From assembly GCA_035940575.1 (NCBI GenBank), contig DASZER010000025.1, positions 1 through 56,444 on the forward strand: a DNA stretch of 56,444 nt, given 5' to 3'. The translations under genes were made by a program, and so were the position numbers. The notes under the pieces are model-generated. The model was not told the origin of the DNA, did not search any database, and saw nothing but the letters and a program-made list of their open reading frames with translations. Positions 16,441 through 25,577 of this stretch are shown piece after piece (position 1 is the stretch's first letter; each line of letters starts with the position of its first letter). The DNA comes from BP-191 sp035940575 (lineage in GTDB: Bacteria; Actinomycetota; Actinomycetes; BP-191).

Positions 16441-16551
16441 GAGGTTGTCCTCCACGGGCAGGCGGGGTTCGTTCCCACTTCGCCTCGGCGCCCCCGGCTC
16501 CTGCCGCCCGGCAAGTAACACGCCTGTGGTGTCGTCCGGCCACGACCGAAC

Positions 16552-16758
16552 GCCGACGTCGTGCGCCGCTACCTCGAGGACGCCGGCAACGGCGGCGACC
16601 TCGTCGCCGTCCGCGCCCACGCCTCGGGGACCGTACGGAGTCGGCGCCGGGCGTCGCGGTAGACCCGGTGCGCGCGGAGGTCGACTGGCTGACCCTCTAC
16701 CGGCTGCGCGACGGGCGGATCGCCGAGGCGTGGCCGTACCTGGCGCCACCGGCCCGGC
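16552..16758 (+). pseudogene. Remnant of a SnoaL-like (polyketide cyclase-like) gene
   Basis: Two SnoaL-like pieces lie in different frames. DVVRRYLEDAGNGGDLVAV (frame of 16555) resembles the N-terminal helix of SnoaL-like proteins. VDWLTLYRLRDGRIAEAWPY (frame of 16668) resembles their C-terminal strand. Only about 70 codons remain of a ~130-residue family, with a frame change near 16600-16640, so this looks like a deleted and frameshifted gene. No start or intact frame spans it. Confidence 0.45.
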
Positions 16759-16759
16759 G

Positions 16760-16765
16760 TAGTCT
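16760..16765 (+). promoter_or_regulatory. -10 box, leaderless promoter of nucleotidyltransferase
   Basis: TAGTCT, then seven bases, then the GTG at 16773. It lies inside the tail of the SnoaL-like remnant. Confidence 0.5.
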
Positions 16766-16772
16766 CCGGCGC

Positions 16773-17624
16773 GTGCCGCGCTACTCCCTCGACGGTGTCC
16801 GCGCCGCGACCGACGGGCCGCACCGCGACCTCGTCGCCCGCGCGACCGAGGTGCTCTCCGGCGACCCGCGCCTCGTCGCCGCCTGGCTCGTCGGCAGCCT
16901 CGCCAACGGCGACGCCGATCCGTTCAGCGACGTGGACCTGCGGTGCGCGGTGGCGGACGAGTCGTTCGAGGACGTCCGCTCGTCGTGGCGCTCGATCGTC
17001 GACCGCATCGCGCCGACCGTGTCGGTCCGCGAGATCCCGGGGCAGGTCGGCGGCGTCTGCGTCACGCCGGACTGGCTGCACTTCGACGTCGTCTTCTACG
17101 CCGCCTCGGCCGCCGACGTCGCGGAGGTCGCGCCGCTGTTCGACAGGGCCGGGCTGCTGCCGGCGACGCGCGTCGCGAAGCCGGTGCCGCGCGGTGAGCC
17201 GTTCTACCCGGCGGGCGCGGTGGAGACGTTCCTCTACATGCTCGGCAACATGGTCGCCGTCGTCGGCCGCGACGAGGTCGTGCCGGGGATGAACGGCGTC
17301 GGCGTCGTCCGCGACGTCGCGCTCGTGGGGCTGCTGCTGGCGGAGAACGGCATCGCGACGCTGCGCGACCCGCGCTCGGCCAACCCGTTCCCGTTCACGA
17401 AGCGGCTGCGCGCGTACCTCACCGAGGAGCAGAACGCGCTGCTCGCGTCGCTGCCGCCGCTCGCGCCGACGATGGACTCGGTGATCGAGTCGTACGTCGC
17501 GCTGGCACGGGCGTTCCTGCCGCGCGCGAAGGCGCTGGCGGCGCGTACGGGGGCGGAGTGGCCGGACGCGTACGAGCGCGCGACGGTCGCGTACTTCGAG
17601 CGGATGACGGGAGCGTCGCTGTGA
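16773..17624 (+). CDS. Nucleotidyltransferase-fold protein
   Basis: A 283-residue protein with a minimal nucleotidyltransferase core: AAWLVGSLANGDADPFSDVDLRC gives the G-S-x(n)-D-x-D metal-binding motif at roughly residues 30-52, and a third acidic residue is likely in WLHFDVVFY near 107. The alpha-helical C-terminal half resembles aminoglycoside-nucleotidyltransferase-like proteins; the substrate is unknown. The GTG at 16773 is supported by the TAGTCT box. An in-frame upstream extension belongs to the SnoaL remnant. It is coupled to the methyltransferase (GTGA). Confidence 0.8.
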   Translation: MPRYSLDGVRAATDGPHRDLVARATEVLSGDPRLVAAWLVGSLANGDADPFSDVDLRCAVADESFEDVRSSWRSIVDRIAPTVSVREIPGQVGGVCVTPDWLHFDVVFYAASAADVAEVAPLFDRAGLLPATRVAKPVPRGEPFYPAGAVETFLYMLGNMVAVVGRDEVVPGMNGVGVVRDVALVGLLLAENGIATLRDPRSANPFPFTKRLRAYLTEEQNALLASLPPLAPTMDSVIESYVALARAFLPRAKALAARTGAEWPDAYERATVAYFERMTGASL

Positions 17625-18379
17625 CGATCCACGAGGACCGCGACCGGGCCGGGTCGTTCGGCGAGGACGCCGAGCTCTACGACCGCGCGCGGCCGCGCTA
17701 CCCCGACGCCATGGTGTCCGACCTCCTCGGAGGCGAGGCGCCGGACGTGCTCGACGTCGGCTGCGGCACCGGCATCGCGGCGGAGGCGTTCGCCGCGCGC
17801 GGCTGCCGGGTCCTCGGCGTCGAGCCGGACGAGCGGATGGCGGCGGTCGCGCGGCGCAAGGGCCTCGACGTCGAGGTGTCGGAGCTCGAGTCGTGGGACC
17901 CGCGCCGGCGGGCGTTCGGGCTCGTCGTGTCCGGCCAGGCGTGGCACTGGGTCGACCCGGTGCGCGGCCCGGCGGCGGCCGCGCGGGCGCTCGTGCCGGG
18001 CGGGCGGATCGCGCTGTTCTGGAACATCGGCCACCACGACGACGACACGCAGGCCGCGCTCGACGCGGTCTACGCGAGGCACGCGCCGCAGCTCGTTCCC
18101 GAGGCGGTCACCCTCCGGCGCGTCGGTCGCGAGGGCGACGCGGAGGCGTTGCGGCTGTCGGGGGAGTACGAGGAGCCGGAGGTGCGCCACTACCCGTGGA
18201 CGCGCCGCCACACCGCCGCCGAGTGGGTCGCGAAGCTGCCGACGCACAGCGACCACCGCCTGCTGCCCGACGCGGTGCGCGAGGCGCTGCTCGCCGACGT
18301 CGCCGCCGTGATCGAGGAGCGCGGCGGCATCGAGGTCCGCTACGACACCCTCGTCGTCACCGCATTGCGGCGTCGCTGA
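17621..18379 (+). CDS. Class I SAM-dependent methyltransferase
   Basis: A 252-residue methyltransferase of the UbiE/type-11 group. The SAM motif I is VLDVGCGTGIAAEAFA (about residues 43-58), motif II is VLGVEPDERM, and AFGLVVSGQAWHWVDP around 102 is typical of this subfamily. The acceptor is unknown. The GTG overlaps the nucleotidyltransferase stop. It converges on the biosynthetic region's last gene, 101 bp away, so it is probably outside that pathway. Confidence 0.88.
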   Translation: MTIHEDRDRAGSFGEDAELYDRARPRYPDAMVSDLLGGEAPDVLDVGCGTGIAAEAFAARGCRVLGVEPDERMAAVARRKGLDVEVSELESWDPRRRAFGLVVSGQAWHWVDPVRGPAAAARALVPGGRIALFWNIGHHDDDTQAALDAVYARHAPQLVPEAVTLRRVGREGDAEALRLSGEYEEPEVRHYPWTRRHTAAEWVAKLPTHSDHRLLPDAVREALLADVAAVIEERGGIEVRYDTLVVTALRRR

Positions 18380-18480
18380 TTCTCCGGTTCGACATGGTCG
18401 CGGGCACCGGCCGAGGGCTCGTCTCGATCGCCGTCTAGCGAGCACGCGGCCGCGCGTTGTGCCCCCGGCGGGGTCTGACG

Positions 18481-19716
18481 TCAGCAGCGGGTGAGGCAGC
18501 GGGCCCACTCGGCGAGCAACGCCGTCACGTCGCCCGGCGCGAACCGGGCCGCGTCGAACGAGCACTGCAGCACGACGAACGCGTTCGCCGACGCGCTGAG
18601 CTGCAGGCCGGACTCGGCGACGTCGCGCGGCACGGTCACCGGGCGCAGCGACGTGCCGAGCGCGGCAACGACCGCCGGTGCCGCGCCCGCGGAGGGCGCG
18701 GGGCGGTCCGGCGACGACCGCGTGACCACCGTGCCCACGTCGCCGGTCGCGTTGAACGTCACGAGCCTCGGCCGCTCCGCACCCGGCGGAACGGGCACCC
18801 CGGCGGAACGCTCCACCACCTCGATCGGCACGGCCTGGTGCCGTTGCAGTCCCGGCCACACCTCGGCCAGTGCGGGCAGCGTCGCCAGCGCGTCGCCGGG
18901 GTGGCAGCGAGCGACGCGGCAGAGGGTGTCGTTCGCGAACCAGCCGACGACCCGCAGGAACCGCGCGGGCCGGCCGTGCACCGGCACCCGGACGGTCAGG
19001 TCGGTCTCGCCCGAGACCTCGGCGAGCGCCGCGAACAGCCCGGCGAGCAGGAGGAGCACCGCGCTGACGCCGCGTTCGCGAGCTGCGGCGGCGACGCGCG
19101 ACGTCGCCTCGGCGTCGAGCCGGTGCACGAGCGTCGACGGGCGCGGGTCGCCGCCGGGGGAGGTGAACGGCAGCGGGACGGCGCGGCGCACGGGCACGCC
19201 GTCGTGCAGCGCGCGCCAGAAAGCGAGACCCTCCGGCGCCTCGCGCTCCTGCCACAGCGCGAACTCGCCGTACGTCGCCGCCGGCGCCGGGGCGTCGTCG
19301 CGGGCGAGGTACTTGAGGACGATCGAGCGGGAGAGGGCGTCGAAGACGAGGTGGTCGTACGCGAGCGCGAGCAGCGCCGTATCGTCCTCGATGACGTACT
19401 GCCGCGCCCGCCACAGCGGGGCGCGGTCACGCGCGAACCCCGTCGCCCACTCCGCGCGGAGGAGGTCGGGCGCCTGGGCCGCCGAGGCGCGGGCGGTGAC
19501 GACGTCCGGCTCGACGCGGTCATGAACTGTCGTCCCGCTGTCGCCGACGGAGGCGCGCAGCATCGGGTGACGGTCGGCGAGGCGGCGCAGCGCGCCGCGC
19601 AGGACGTCGTCGGGCACGGGCGCGGGCGCGGCGTAGGTCGCCACCGAGTTGAACGGCGCCCCGCCGCGCGCGAGCAGGCTGCGCTGCTGCACCGACAGCG
19701 GCCACGTCTCAGGCAT
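18481..19716 (-). CDS. Stand-alone condensation-domain protein (active motif)
   Basis: A free-standing NRPS condensation (C) domain, 411 residues, without A or carrier domains. C domains join a carrier-bound acyl donor to an amine. The HHxxxDG motif reads YDHLVFDAL: H122, the catalytic second histidine, and D126 are kept, while the first His is Asp. Other C-domain landmarks are LSVQQRSLLA at the start, RHPMLRASV and VGWFANDTLCRV. It is the last gene of the long minus-strand operon and overlaps the preceding gene by 8 bp. Confidence 0.85.
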   Translation of the reverse strand: MPETWPLSVQQRSLLARGGAPFNSVATYAAPAPVPDDVLRGALRRLADRHPMLRASVGDSGTTVHDRVEPDVVTARASAAQAPDLLRAEWATGFARDRAPLWRARQYVIEDDTALLALAYDHLVFDALSRSIVLKYLARDDAPAPAATYGEFALWQEREAPEGLAFWRALHDGVPVRRAVPLPFTSPGGDPRPSTLVHRLDAEATSRVAAAARERGVSAVLLLLAGLFAALAEVSGETDLTVRVPVHGRPARFLRVVGWFANDTLCRVARCHPGDALATLPALAEVWPGLQRHQAVPIEVVERSAGVPVPPGAERPRLVTFNATGDVGTVVTRSSPDRPAPSAGAAPAVVAALGTSLRPVTVPRDVAESGLQLSASANAFVVLQCSFDAARFAPGDVTALLAEWARCLTRC

Positions 19717-20545
19717 GCCACCGCTCGACGAGCTCGGTGACGACGTCGCGCCACGGTCGCAGCGCGACCCCGTCGGAGGACCAGTCGTACGCCGCCTCGG
19801 GACGCGACTGCGCGACCCACGTCGGCGCAGGGCCGCCGGTGCCGGCGAGCGCGGCGAGCCGCCCGGGCGACCGGGCGTCGACGACGCGCAGCCGGTCGCC
19901 CGCTATCACGCCGACGACGTCCATCAGCTCGCGCTGCGTGGGGCAACCGGCGACGACGTCGTAGCGGCCCGCGCGTACGCCGTCGAGGCACGCGGCGACG
20001 ACCCGCGCGCTGTCGGCGAGGCCGACGAGCGGGACCGGCAGCGAGCCGACGATGACCTGCCGCCCGTCGGCCGGCCACAGCCGCGCGCACGCGACCTCGT
20101 CCTCCGGGTCGATGACCCAGCCGAGCCGCAGCACGGTCACGACGCCGGGAAACGTCTCGGGCATGAGGCGTTCGGCGAGCGCTTTCGAGCGGACGTACGC
20201 GCCCGCGAGGTCCGCCTGCGGCTCGTCCAGCACGGTGACCGCGGTGGACGAGAGGTAGACGACCTGCCGGACGCCCGCCGCCGCGGCGGCAAGGCACACG
20301 CGCGCGGTGCCGAGGGCGTTGACCTCGTGCACGGCGAGGTCGGACATCGTGAAGACCGCGTCGTGGTGCACGCCCGCGCAGTGCACGACGGCGTCGCAGT
20401 CGGCGAATGCCGTGGCCATCCCGTCGGCGTCGCCAAGGTCGAGGGCGGGACGCGCGAGCGCGACGACGCCGTCGCCGCGACCGGCGAGCAGCCGCGCGAC
20501 GGCGCCGCCGATCCGGCCGCGCGCGCCGGTGATCGCAACCCTCAT
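19709..20545 (-). CDS. NAD(P)-dependent epimerase/dehydratase (extended SDR)
   Basis: A 278-residue extended short-chain dehydrogenase/reductase of the nucleotide-sugar epimerase type. The Rossmann motif is ITGARGRIGGAVARLLA (residues 5-21), and the catalytic region is VVYLSSTAV...GAYVRSKALAE with Ser, Tyr and Lys (YVRSK) in place. It may modify a sugar, or a carbonyl on the product. The ATG overlaps the hydrolase stop by ATGA, so translation is coupled. Confidence 0.85.
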   Translation of the reverse strand: MRVAITGARGRIGGAVARLLAGRGDGVVALARPALDLGDADGMATAFADCDAVVHCAGVHHDAVFTMSDLAVHEVNALGTARVCLAAAAAGVRQVVYLSSTAVTVLDEPQADLAGAYVRSKALAERLMPETFPGVVTVLRLGWVIDPEDEVACARLWPADGRQVIVGSLPVPLVGLADSARVVAACLDGVRAGRYDVVAGCPTQRELMDVVGVIAGDRLRVVDARSPGRLAALAGTGGPAPTWVAQSRPEAAYDWSSDGVALRPWRDVVTELVERWHA

Positions 20546-21330
20546 GCCGCCACCATGGCACCGACGGCGGAACGGACGGCGGCCGGCGCGTCGACGAAGC
20601 CGTAGTGGCCGCCGGGCGCGGGCACGACCTCGGCGCCCGCGGCGGCGAGCGCGTCGAGCAGCGGCTCGGGGCACAGCGGGTCGTCGGCGCCCGCGACCAC
20701 CCGCACCGCCGTCCCGAGGGCGCGGGCAGCAGCGACGCGGTCGGCCAGCGGGCGCGGGTCGGACTGGCCGCGCAGCGCGCGCCACGCGTCGTCGTACACG
20801 GGGACGCCGTCGAGCAGCGCGTCCGCCCGGGCGCGGTCGCCGCCGAGCCCGGCGGGGATCGCGAATGCGCGCAGGTACCGCTCGTACGGCGTTCCCGTAC
20901 GCTCCGCGCGCACCGCCGCGAGCAACGCGTGTCCGCCGGGCGTCCACGCGGTCGCGTGCTCGACTGGCGGGGGCGGGGCGAGCAGGACGAGAGCGGCGCA
21001 CGGCACGACGGCGGCGACCGACGCCGCGACCTCGGCGCCCCACGAGTGGCCGACGAGGACGGTCGCCGACGTGACGAGCCGCGCGACGCGCTCGCGTACG
21101 TCGGCGAGGTCGCGGGCCGGTGCTGGCGTGCCATGCCCGGGGTAGTCGGGCAGCGTCACGCGGCCGACGCCGGCGAGCACCCCGTGCAGCGCGCGGGCGA
21201 GCTGGTGGCCGAGGCCGGGCCCGGGTGGTAGGCAGAGCAGGTCGGTGCCCGAGCCGGACGAGCACAGCGCGAGGCCGCTCGCCTCGTGGGGCGCGGGGCC
21301 GTCCGACGCGGCGCAGGCGCAGGCGCTCAA
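20542..21330 (-). CDS. Alpha/beta hydrolase, thioesterase-like
   Basis: A 262-residue alpha/beta hydrolase. The nucleophile elbow is VLVGHSWGAEVAA (Ser in GHSWG). The oxyanion region is CLPPGPGLGHQ, the acid is in VVAGADDPLCPEPLL and the general-base His in PGGHYGFVDAP. In a pathway with carrier proteins it could act as a type II thioesterase or release enzyme; that is inference. The start is taken as TTG at 21330, whose TTGA overlaps the upstream stop; a later start cannot be excluded. The frame is open further upstream. Confidence 0.8.
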   Translation of the reverse strand: MSACACAASDGPAPHEASGLALCSSGSGTDLLCLPPGPGLGHQLARALHGVLAGVGRVTLPDYPGHGTPAPARDLADVRERVARLVTSATVLVGHSWGAEVAASVAAVVPCAALVLLAPPPPVEHATAWTPGGHALLAAVRAERTGTPYERYLRAFAIPAGLGGDRARADALLDGVPVYDDAWRALRGQSDPRPLADRVAAARALGTAVRVVAGADDPLCPEPLLDALAAAGAEVVPAPGGHYGFVDAPAAVRSAVGAMVAA

Positions 21331-22511
21331 GGCGGCGCCACCACGGGACGGACGAGCACCTCGCGGAGGCCGTCGAGATCCGCGGGGTCGGCGGTGACGG
21401 TGATCGCCGGAACGTGTCGGCGCAGGCGCGCCTCGACGTCGCGCGCGCGTGCGCCGTCGGCGAGCCAGGCGACGGCGCGGTCGGGCGACGCCGCGAGCCG
21501 GAACGCCACCCCGGTGTCGAGCAGCGCGGGCAGCACCGTCGAGCACACGTCGACCCCGGCGAGGCAGGTGCCGCGCGCGGCGATCGCCCGGCCGGCGACG
21601 TGCCGGAGCTCGCGCACGCGCGCGCCGTCGGCCCTGGCGACGACGATGTCGCCGGTGCGGTAGCGGATGAGCGGCATGACATCGTTCGTGAGGTCGGTGA
21701 CGACGAGCTCCCCGACGACGGCGTCGCCCGCCTTCTCGACGGCGTCGACCTCCAGGGCCACGAGGTCGTCGTGGAGGTGCCAGGCGGGGTCGCCCGGCAC
21801 CTGGTACGCGACGTCGCCGACCTCGGAGAGGCCGTACACGTCGCCGTAGCCGCGCGCGTCCCACACCGCGAGGTCGCGCGGCCGTTGCTCGTACGACGTC
21901 ACGACGAGCCGTGCGCGGTCACCGAAGCCGCCGGGGTAGACGGACTCCAGCACGTGCGGGTTGGCGACGACGACGTCATCGCCGCCGACGGGCGCCGGGT
22001 CGGCCCCCGGGTGCACCTGGCGCACCTCGTGACCGCCCGCGAGGTCGACGAGCGCGCCGCCGCCGAAGACGCGGAGCCGGTACGCGCGCGGCACGACGTA
22101 CGTCACGACCGCCGGCTCGCCGAGGCCGAACGCCGCCCAGTGCCGCAGCCACCGGACGACCTGGTTCGCCTCGTGGGCGGGACCGAGCGCGGTACGCAGC
22201 GGCGTGTTCGTGGAGCCGCTCGTCCGGTTGACACGCCCGGGCGCCGCCCCCCCGGCGAGCAGCGAGTCGTAGCCGCGTACGACGTCGGCCTTCGACAGCC
22301 ACGGGAACGCCGCGAGCCCGCCCGACGGGTCGAGGCCGCGGTACGCGGGGACGCGCTCGGCGGCGTACGCGAGCATCGAGCGGACCCGCTCCTCGCCCAC
22401 CCGCGCGCGTTCCGGCGCAGGGCGCGCGGCCGCGGCCGCGAGCGCGTCGAGCCCGAGGTCGGCCGCGGCGCGCTCCGCGTCGGCCACGGGCACGAACCGA
22501 TACCACGCCAT
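21327..22511 (-). CDS. PaaK-like adenylate-forming enzyme
   Basis: A 394-residue member of the phenylacetate-CoA ligase/PaaK branch of ANL (adenylate-forming) enzymes. The P-loop-like nucleotide motif is RTSGSTNTPLRT (about residues 96-107), the DVYGLSEVGDVAY segment corresponds to motif A5 and PLIRYRTGD to motif A7. It probably activates a carboxylic acid as the acyl-adenylate for transfer to CoA or a carrier protein. It lies in the long operon between an aldo/keto reductase and the thioesterase-like gene. Acid specificity cannot be read. Confidence 0.85.
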   Translation of the reverse strand: MAWYRFVPVADAERAAADLGLDALAAAAARPAPERARVGEERVRSMLAYAAERVPAYRGLDPSGGLAAFPWLSKADVVRGYDSLLAGGAAPGRVNRTSGSTNTPLRTALGPAHEANQVVRWLRHWAAFGLGEPAVVTYVVPRAYRLRVFGGGALVDLAGGHEVRQVHPGADPAPVGGDDVVVANPHVLESVYPGGFGDRARLVVTSYEQRPRDLAVWDARGYGDVYGLSEVGDVAYQVPGDPAWHLHDDLVALEVDAVEKAGDAVVGELVVTDLTNDVMPLIRYRTGDIVVARADGARVRELRHVAGRAIAARGTCLAGVDVCSTVLPALLDTGVAFRLAASPDRAVAWLADGARARDVEARLRRHVPAITVTADPADLDGLREVLVRPVVAPP

Positions 22512-22518
22512 GCGCTGC

Positions 22519-23514
22519 TCAGACGGTGCTGGAGTAGGCGAGGAAGTCGGACGGGTACTCGGGCGGCAGCGCGCTCGCGTCGTCGAGGCGCGCGACGGCG
22601 TCGTCGTCGAGCGGCTCGCCGAGGGCGCCGAGCGTGTCCTCGAGCTGGTCGAGCGTCCGCGCGCCGAGCAGCACGCTGGAGACGCACGGCTGCCGAATCG
22701 CCCACGCGATCGCGACCTGCGACGGCGTACGCCCGGTCTCCGTGGCGACCTTCGCGACGAGGTCCGAGATCTCGAAGCTCCGTGGCGTCATCCGGGCGGC
22801 CATCGTCGGCGAGCCGCGCTTCGCGGAGTCGGCCGCGCGAGTGCCCTCCGGAAGGTCGGTTCCGGGCGCGTACTTGCCGGTGAGGACGCCGCCGCCGAGC
22901 GGGCTCCAGGTGAGGACGCCGAGTCCGGTGCGCTCGCAGAGCGGTAGCAGCTCGCGCTCGAAGCCGCGGCAGACGAGCGAGTACTGCGGCTGCAGCACGG
23001 TGAACGGCTCCCACCCGTGCAGCGCGGAGAGGCCGAGCGCGGTCGCGACCTGCCAGGCGGCGTAGTTGCTGGCGCCGACGTAGCGGACCTTGCCCGCCGT
23101 GACGAGCGCGTCGAGCGTGGAGAGCGTCTCCTCAAGCTCGGTGCTCGGGTCCCAGCAGTGGAGTTGGTAGACGTCGATCCAGTCCGTACGCAGCCGCCGC
23201 AGCGACTGGTGCACGCTGTCGAGGATGTGCCGCCGCGAGGCGCCACGGTCGTTGGTGTCGGGTCCCGTGGCGAACCGCACCTTGGTCGAGACGACGACCT
23301 TGTCGCGGCGCCCTTCGAGGGCGCGGCCGAGGTACTCCTCGGCGAGGCCGCCGTTGTAGCCGTCGGCGCTGTCGACGACGTTGCCCCCCGCGTCGAGGTA
23401 GCGCGCGACCATCCGCGCCGCCGTCTCCGCGTCGGTCTCCTTGCCGAAGGTCATCGACCCCAGCCCCACCGGCGCCACCCGGATGCCGGTCCTGCCCAAC
23501 CGCCGGTACTCCAT
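22519..23514 (-). CDS. Aldo/keto reductase (pathway copy)
   Basis: A 331-residue NAD(P)H-dependent aldo/keto reductase. Catalytic residues are visible in NVVDSADGYNGGLAEEYLG (Asp, Tyr), VVVSTKVRF (Lys) and DVYQLHCWDP (His). It is divergent from the reductase at 1-672. In this operon it could reduce a keto group on a sugar or acyl precursor; that is inference. The gap to the next gene downstream is 7 bp and to the one upstream 3 bp. Confidence 0.9.
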   Translation of the reverse strand: MEYRRLGRTGIRVAPVGLGSMTFGKETDAETAARMVARYLDAGGNVVDSADGYNGGLAEEYLGRALEGRRDKVVVSTKVRFATGPDTNDRGASRRHILDSVHQSLRRLRTDWIDVYQLHCWDPSTELEETLSTLDALVTAGKVRYVGASNYAAWQVATALGLSALHGWEPFTVLQPQYSLVCRGFERELLPLCERTGLGVLTWSPLGGGVLTGKYAPGTDLPEGTRAADSAKRGSPTMAARMTPRSFEISDLVAKVATETGRTPSQVAIAWAIRQPCVSSVLLGARTLDQLEDTLGALGEPLDDDAVARLDDASALPPEYPSDFLAYSSTV

Positions 23515-23517
23515 GCC

Positions 23518-24402
23518 TTACTCCTCCGGTCGAGCGACGAGTTTTCGGTGCCGTCCCTCGGTCCACGCGAGCTCGCGGACGGCGGTGTAGACCGTGGCGG
23601 CGCCGGCCAGCCGCGCCACGGCGGCGAACGCGCGCCGCGCGGCCGCGCGGCGTTCGCCGGCGCGCAGCGGCAGCAGCAGGTGCGCCTGCTCGGGCAGCAG
23701 CCGCAGCACGTCGCGGCGCGGCAGCGCGCGCAGGTCGGCGGCGAGCGCCGTCGCGACGGCGCGGTACTTGCGGTACTCGCCGAGCCACGACCGCGGCGGG
23801 TCATGGGCGAGGCACGCGTGGTGGCAGCCGACGACGGAGTAGCCCGCGTCCCTCGCGGTACGGCCGAACACCGCGTCGCCGGCGTGGCGCAGGCGTTCGT
23901 CGAAGCGAACGGCCGCGAGCACCTCCGCGCGCACCGCGCACGCGCGGGTGTCGACGGTGCCGAGCGGCTCCTCGCAGCGCGGCTCGCGGCCCGACCACGC
24001 CGAGAGCCTGGCGAGGTAGTCGGCGCGGGCGCCGCGCGCGAGCGCCGAACGTCCCGTCGGCGGCGCGACCGATGTCACGACGTCGTGGCGCGAGCAGACG
24101 TCGAGCAGGTGCGCGGGCCAGTCGTGGAGCGGGCGGCAGTCGGAGTCGGTGAACAGCACCACGTCGCAGCCCTCGGAGAGCGCGGCGTCGACGCCGGCGT
24201 TGCGCGCGGCGTACGAGCCTGGCGTCGCGCAGGGCACGACGGTCACGCCGGGACCGAGCGAGGCGCGCACGACGCGTGCGGCGCCGTTGTCGACGACGTA
24301 GGGCCGTACGCCCGCCGCACGCGCGGCGGACGTGAGCGCGCGCAGGTTGCGGGCGGTGCGCCGGTCGCCGCCACGGACAGGGACCACCACGGCGGCCGTC
24401 AT
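23518..24402 (-). CDS. Family 2 (GT-A) glycosyltransferase
   Basis: A 294-residue glycosyltransferase 2 type protein. The N-terminal strand is AAVVVPVRGGDRRTARNL, and the nucleotide-sugar metal motif is DVVLFTDSDCRPL (DSD as DxD, near residue 85). RNAGVDAALSEG is the usual preceding helix. The HDPPRSWLGEYRKY segment occurs in related actinomycete enzymes. There is no clear transmembrane helix. The ATG at 24402 overlaps the A-domain stop (ATGA). It probably glycosylates a pathway intermediate. Confidence 0.83.
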   Translation of the reverse strand: MTAAVVVPVRGGDRRTARNLRALTSAARAAGVRPYVVDNGAARVVRASLGPGVTVVPCATPGSYAARNAGVDAALSEGCDVVLFTDSDCRPLHDWPAHLLDVCSRHDVVTSVAPPTGRSALARGARADYLARLSAWSGREPRCEEPLGTVDTRACAVRAEVLAAVRFDERLRHAGDAVFGRTARDAGYSVVGCHHACLAHDPPRSWLGEYRKYRAVATALAADLRALPRRDVLRLLPEQAHLLLPLRAGERRAAARRAFAAVARLAGAATVYTAVRELAWTEGRHRKLVARPEE

Positions 24403-25577
24403 CGGCGCACCTTGCCCGCGAGGGTCAGCGCCGGCGCGTCGGCGGTTACAACCTCGACCGACGGCAGCAGCGGGAACGACCGCCGCAGCACCGACCGAGC
24501 CTCGGCCGCGGTGCCTTGGGTGACGCGGACGTGGCACCGGCCGTCGCGCAGCGCGACCGTGGCGACGATGCCACGCGCGGCGAGCGCCGTCTCGACCTCC
24601 TCGCCGAACACCGTGACGCCGCCGGTCGTCAGGCTCCCCGCGAGCCGGCCCGCAACGACGAGCGCGCCGCTGTCAAGGCGGCCGCCGTCGCCGGTGGCGA
24701 CCGGCGCGTCGGGGATCTCGCGGTAGCCGCCCGCGTCGAGGACTCCGGCGGCGGCGTACGGCGTCCGCACCGCAACCTCCCTTTCCGCGGTCACGGACAC
24801 GCCGGGCAGCGGCGCGCCGGCCCAGCCCGCGACGACGTCGTCGGGGCAGCGGCCAAGCGTCACGCGCGGCCCGGCCTCGGCGAGGCCGTACCCCGACCAG
24901 ACCGTCGCGCCCCGCGCGCGCAGCGCGGCGACGACGCGGGGGTCCAACCGGTCGCCGGACAGCACGACGTGGCGAACGCCCTCGGGCAGCGCGACCGTGC
25001 CCGCGACCGCCGTCGAGGCGTGCACCGCGGTGACCCCGGCGCCGCGCAGCGCGCGCGCCGCCAGCGCGGGGGCGGCGACCGGCGGCGGGACGTACGTCGC
25101 GCCGTCGGCCAGCAGCGTCGCGAGCAGGTCGCCGACGAAGCCTGCGGCGTACGCCGCGCTGCGAAGCGACGCGACGGTCGCGCCGGGCAGCGTGTCGCCC
25201 AGGCGGTCGCGAATCGCGGCGGCGTTGGCGAGGGCGCGCGCCTGGTCGAGCAGCACGACCTTGCCGCTGCCTGTGGTGCCCGACGACGCGACGCCGACGA
25301 GCGCCCTGCCCGGGAGCGGCGGCGGGTCGGCGACCGCGCGCGCGAGCCACTCGGGCACGGGCGCGCGGCCCGGCCAGAGCAGCGCGACGGCACCGGCGCG
25401 CGTCGCGGCGACGACCGCGCCGAGCGCAGCCGCGACGCCGTCGCACGGGACGAGGCGCAGCGCGCCGCCGGCGCCGCCGGCCGCACGCACGACGTCGCGG
25501 CCCGATAACACGCGGCCGTTCTCGCGCAGCCACGGGTCGGTCCGCGCCGCGAGCGCGTCCTCGACCGGGCTACGCAC
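24399..25577 (-). CDS. Stand-alone adenylation (AMP-binding) protein
   Basis: A 392-residue ANL-superfamily enzyme, shorter than a full NRPS A domain (~500). Core motifs remain: ASSGTTGSGKVVLL (A3 P-loop), GYGLAEAGPRVTLG (A5), GDGGRLDSG (A7-like) and TLAGKVRR with the C-terminal A10 lysine. The missing ~100 residues are at the N-terminus. It may load an amino or aryl acid onto one of the two carrier proteins. The GTG start overlaps the kinase stop by 8 bp. Confidence 0.8.
   Translation of the reverse strand: MRSPVEDALAARTDPWLRENGRVLSGRDVVRAAGGAGGALRLVPCDGVAAALGAVVAATRAGAVALLWPGRAPVPEWLARAVADPPPLPGRALVGVASSGTTGSGKVVLLDQARALANAAAIRDRLGDTLPGATVASLRSAAYAAGFVGDLLATLLADGATYVPPPVAAPALAARALRGAGVTAVHASTAVAGTVALPEGVRHVVLSGDRLDPRVVAALRARGATVWSGYGLAEAGPRVTLGRCPDDVVAGWAGAPLPGVSVTAEREVAVRTPYAAAGVLDAGGYREIPDAPVATGDGGRLDSGALVVAGRLAGSLTTGGVTVFGEEVETALAARGIVATVALRDGRCHVRVTQGTAAEARSVLRRSFPLLPSVEVVTADAPALTLAGKVRR

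Noticed and set aside
18384..18392. CCGGTTCGA near the end of the biosynthetic region, considered as a second att half-site of tRNA-Arg.
   Set aside because: Only seven bases (GGTTCGA) match the tRNA T-arm, which is expected by chance; no longer match to the tRNA 3' end was found.
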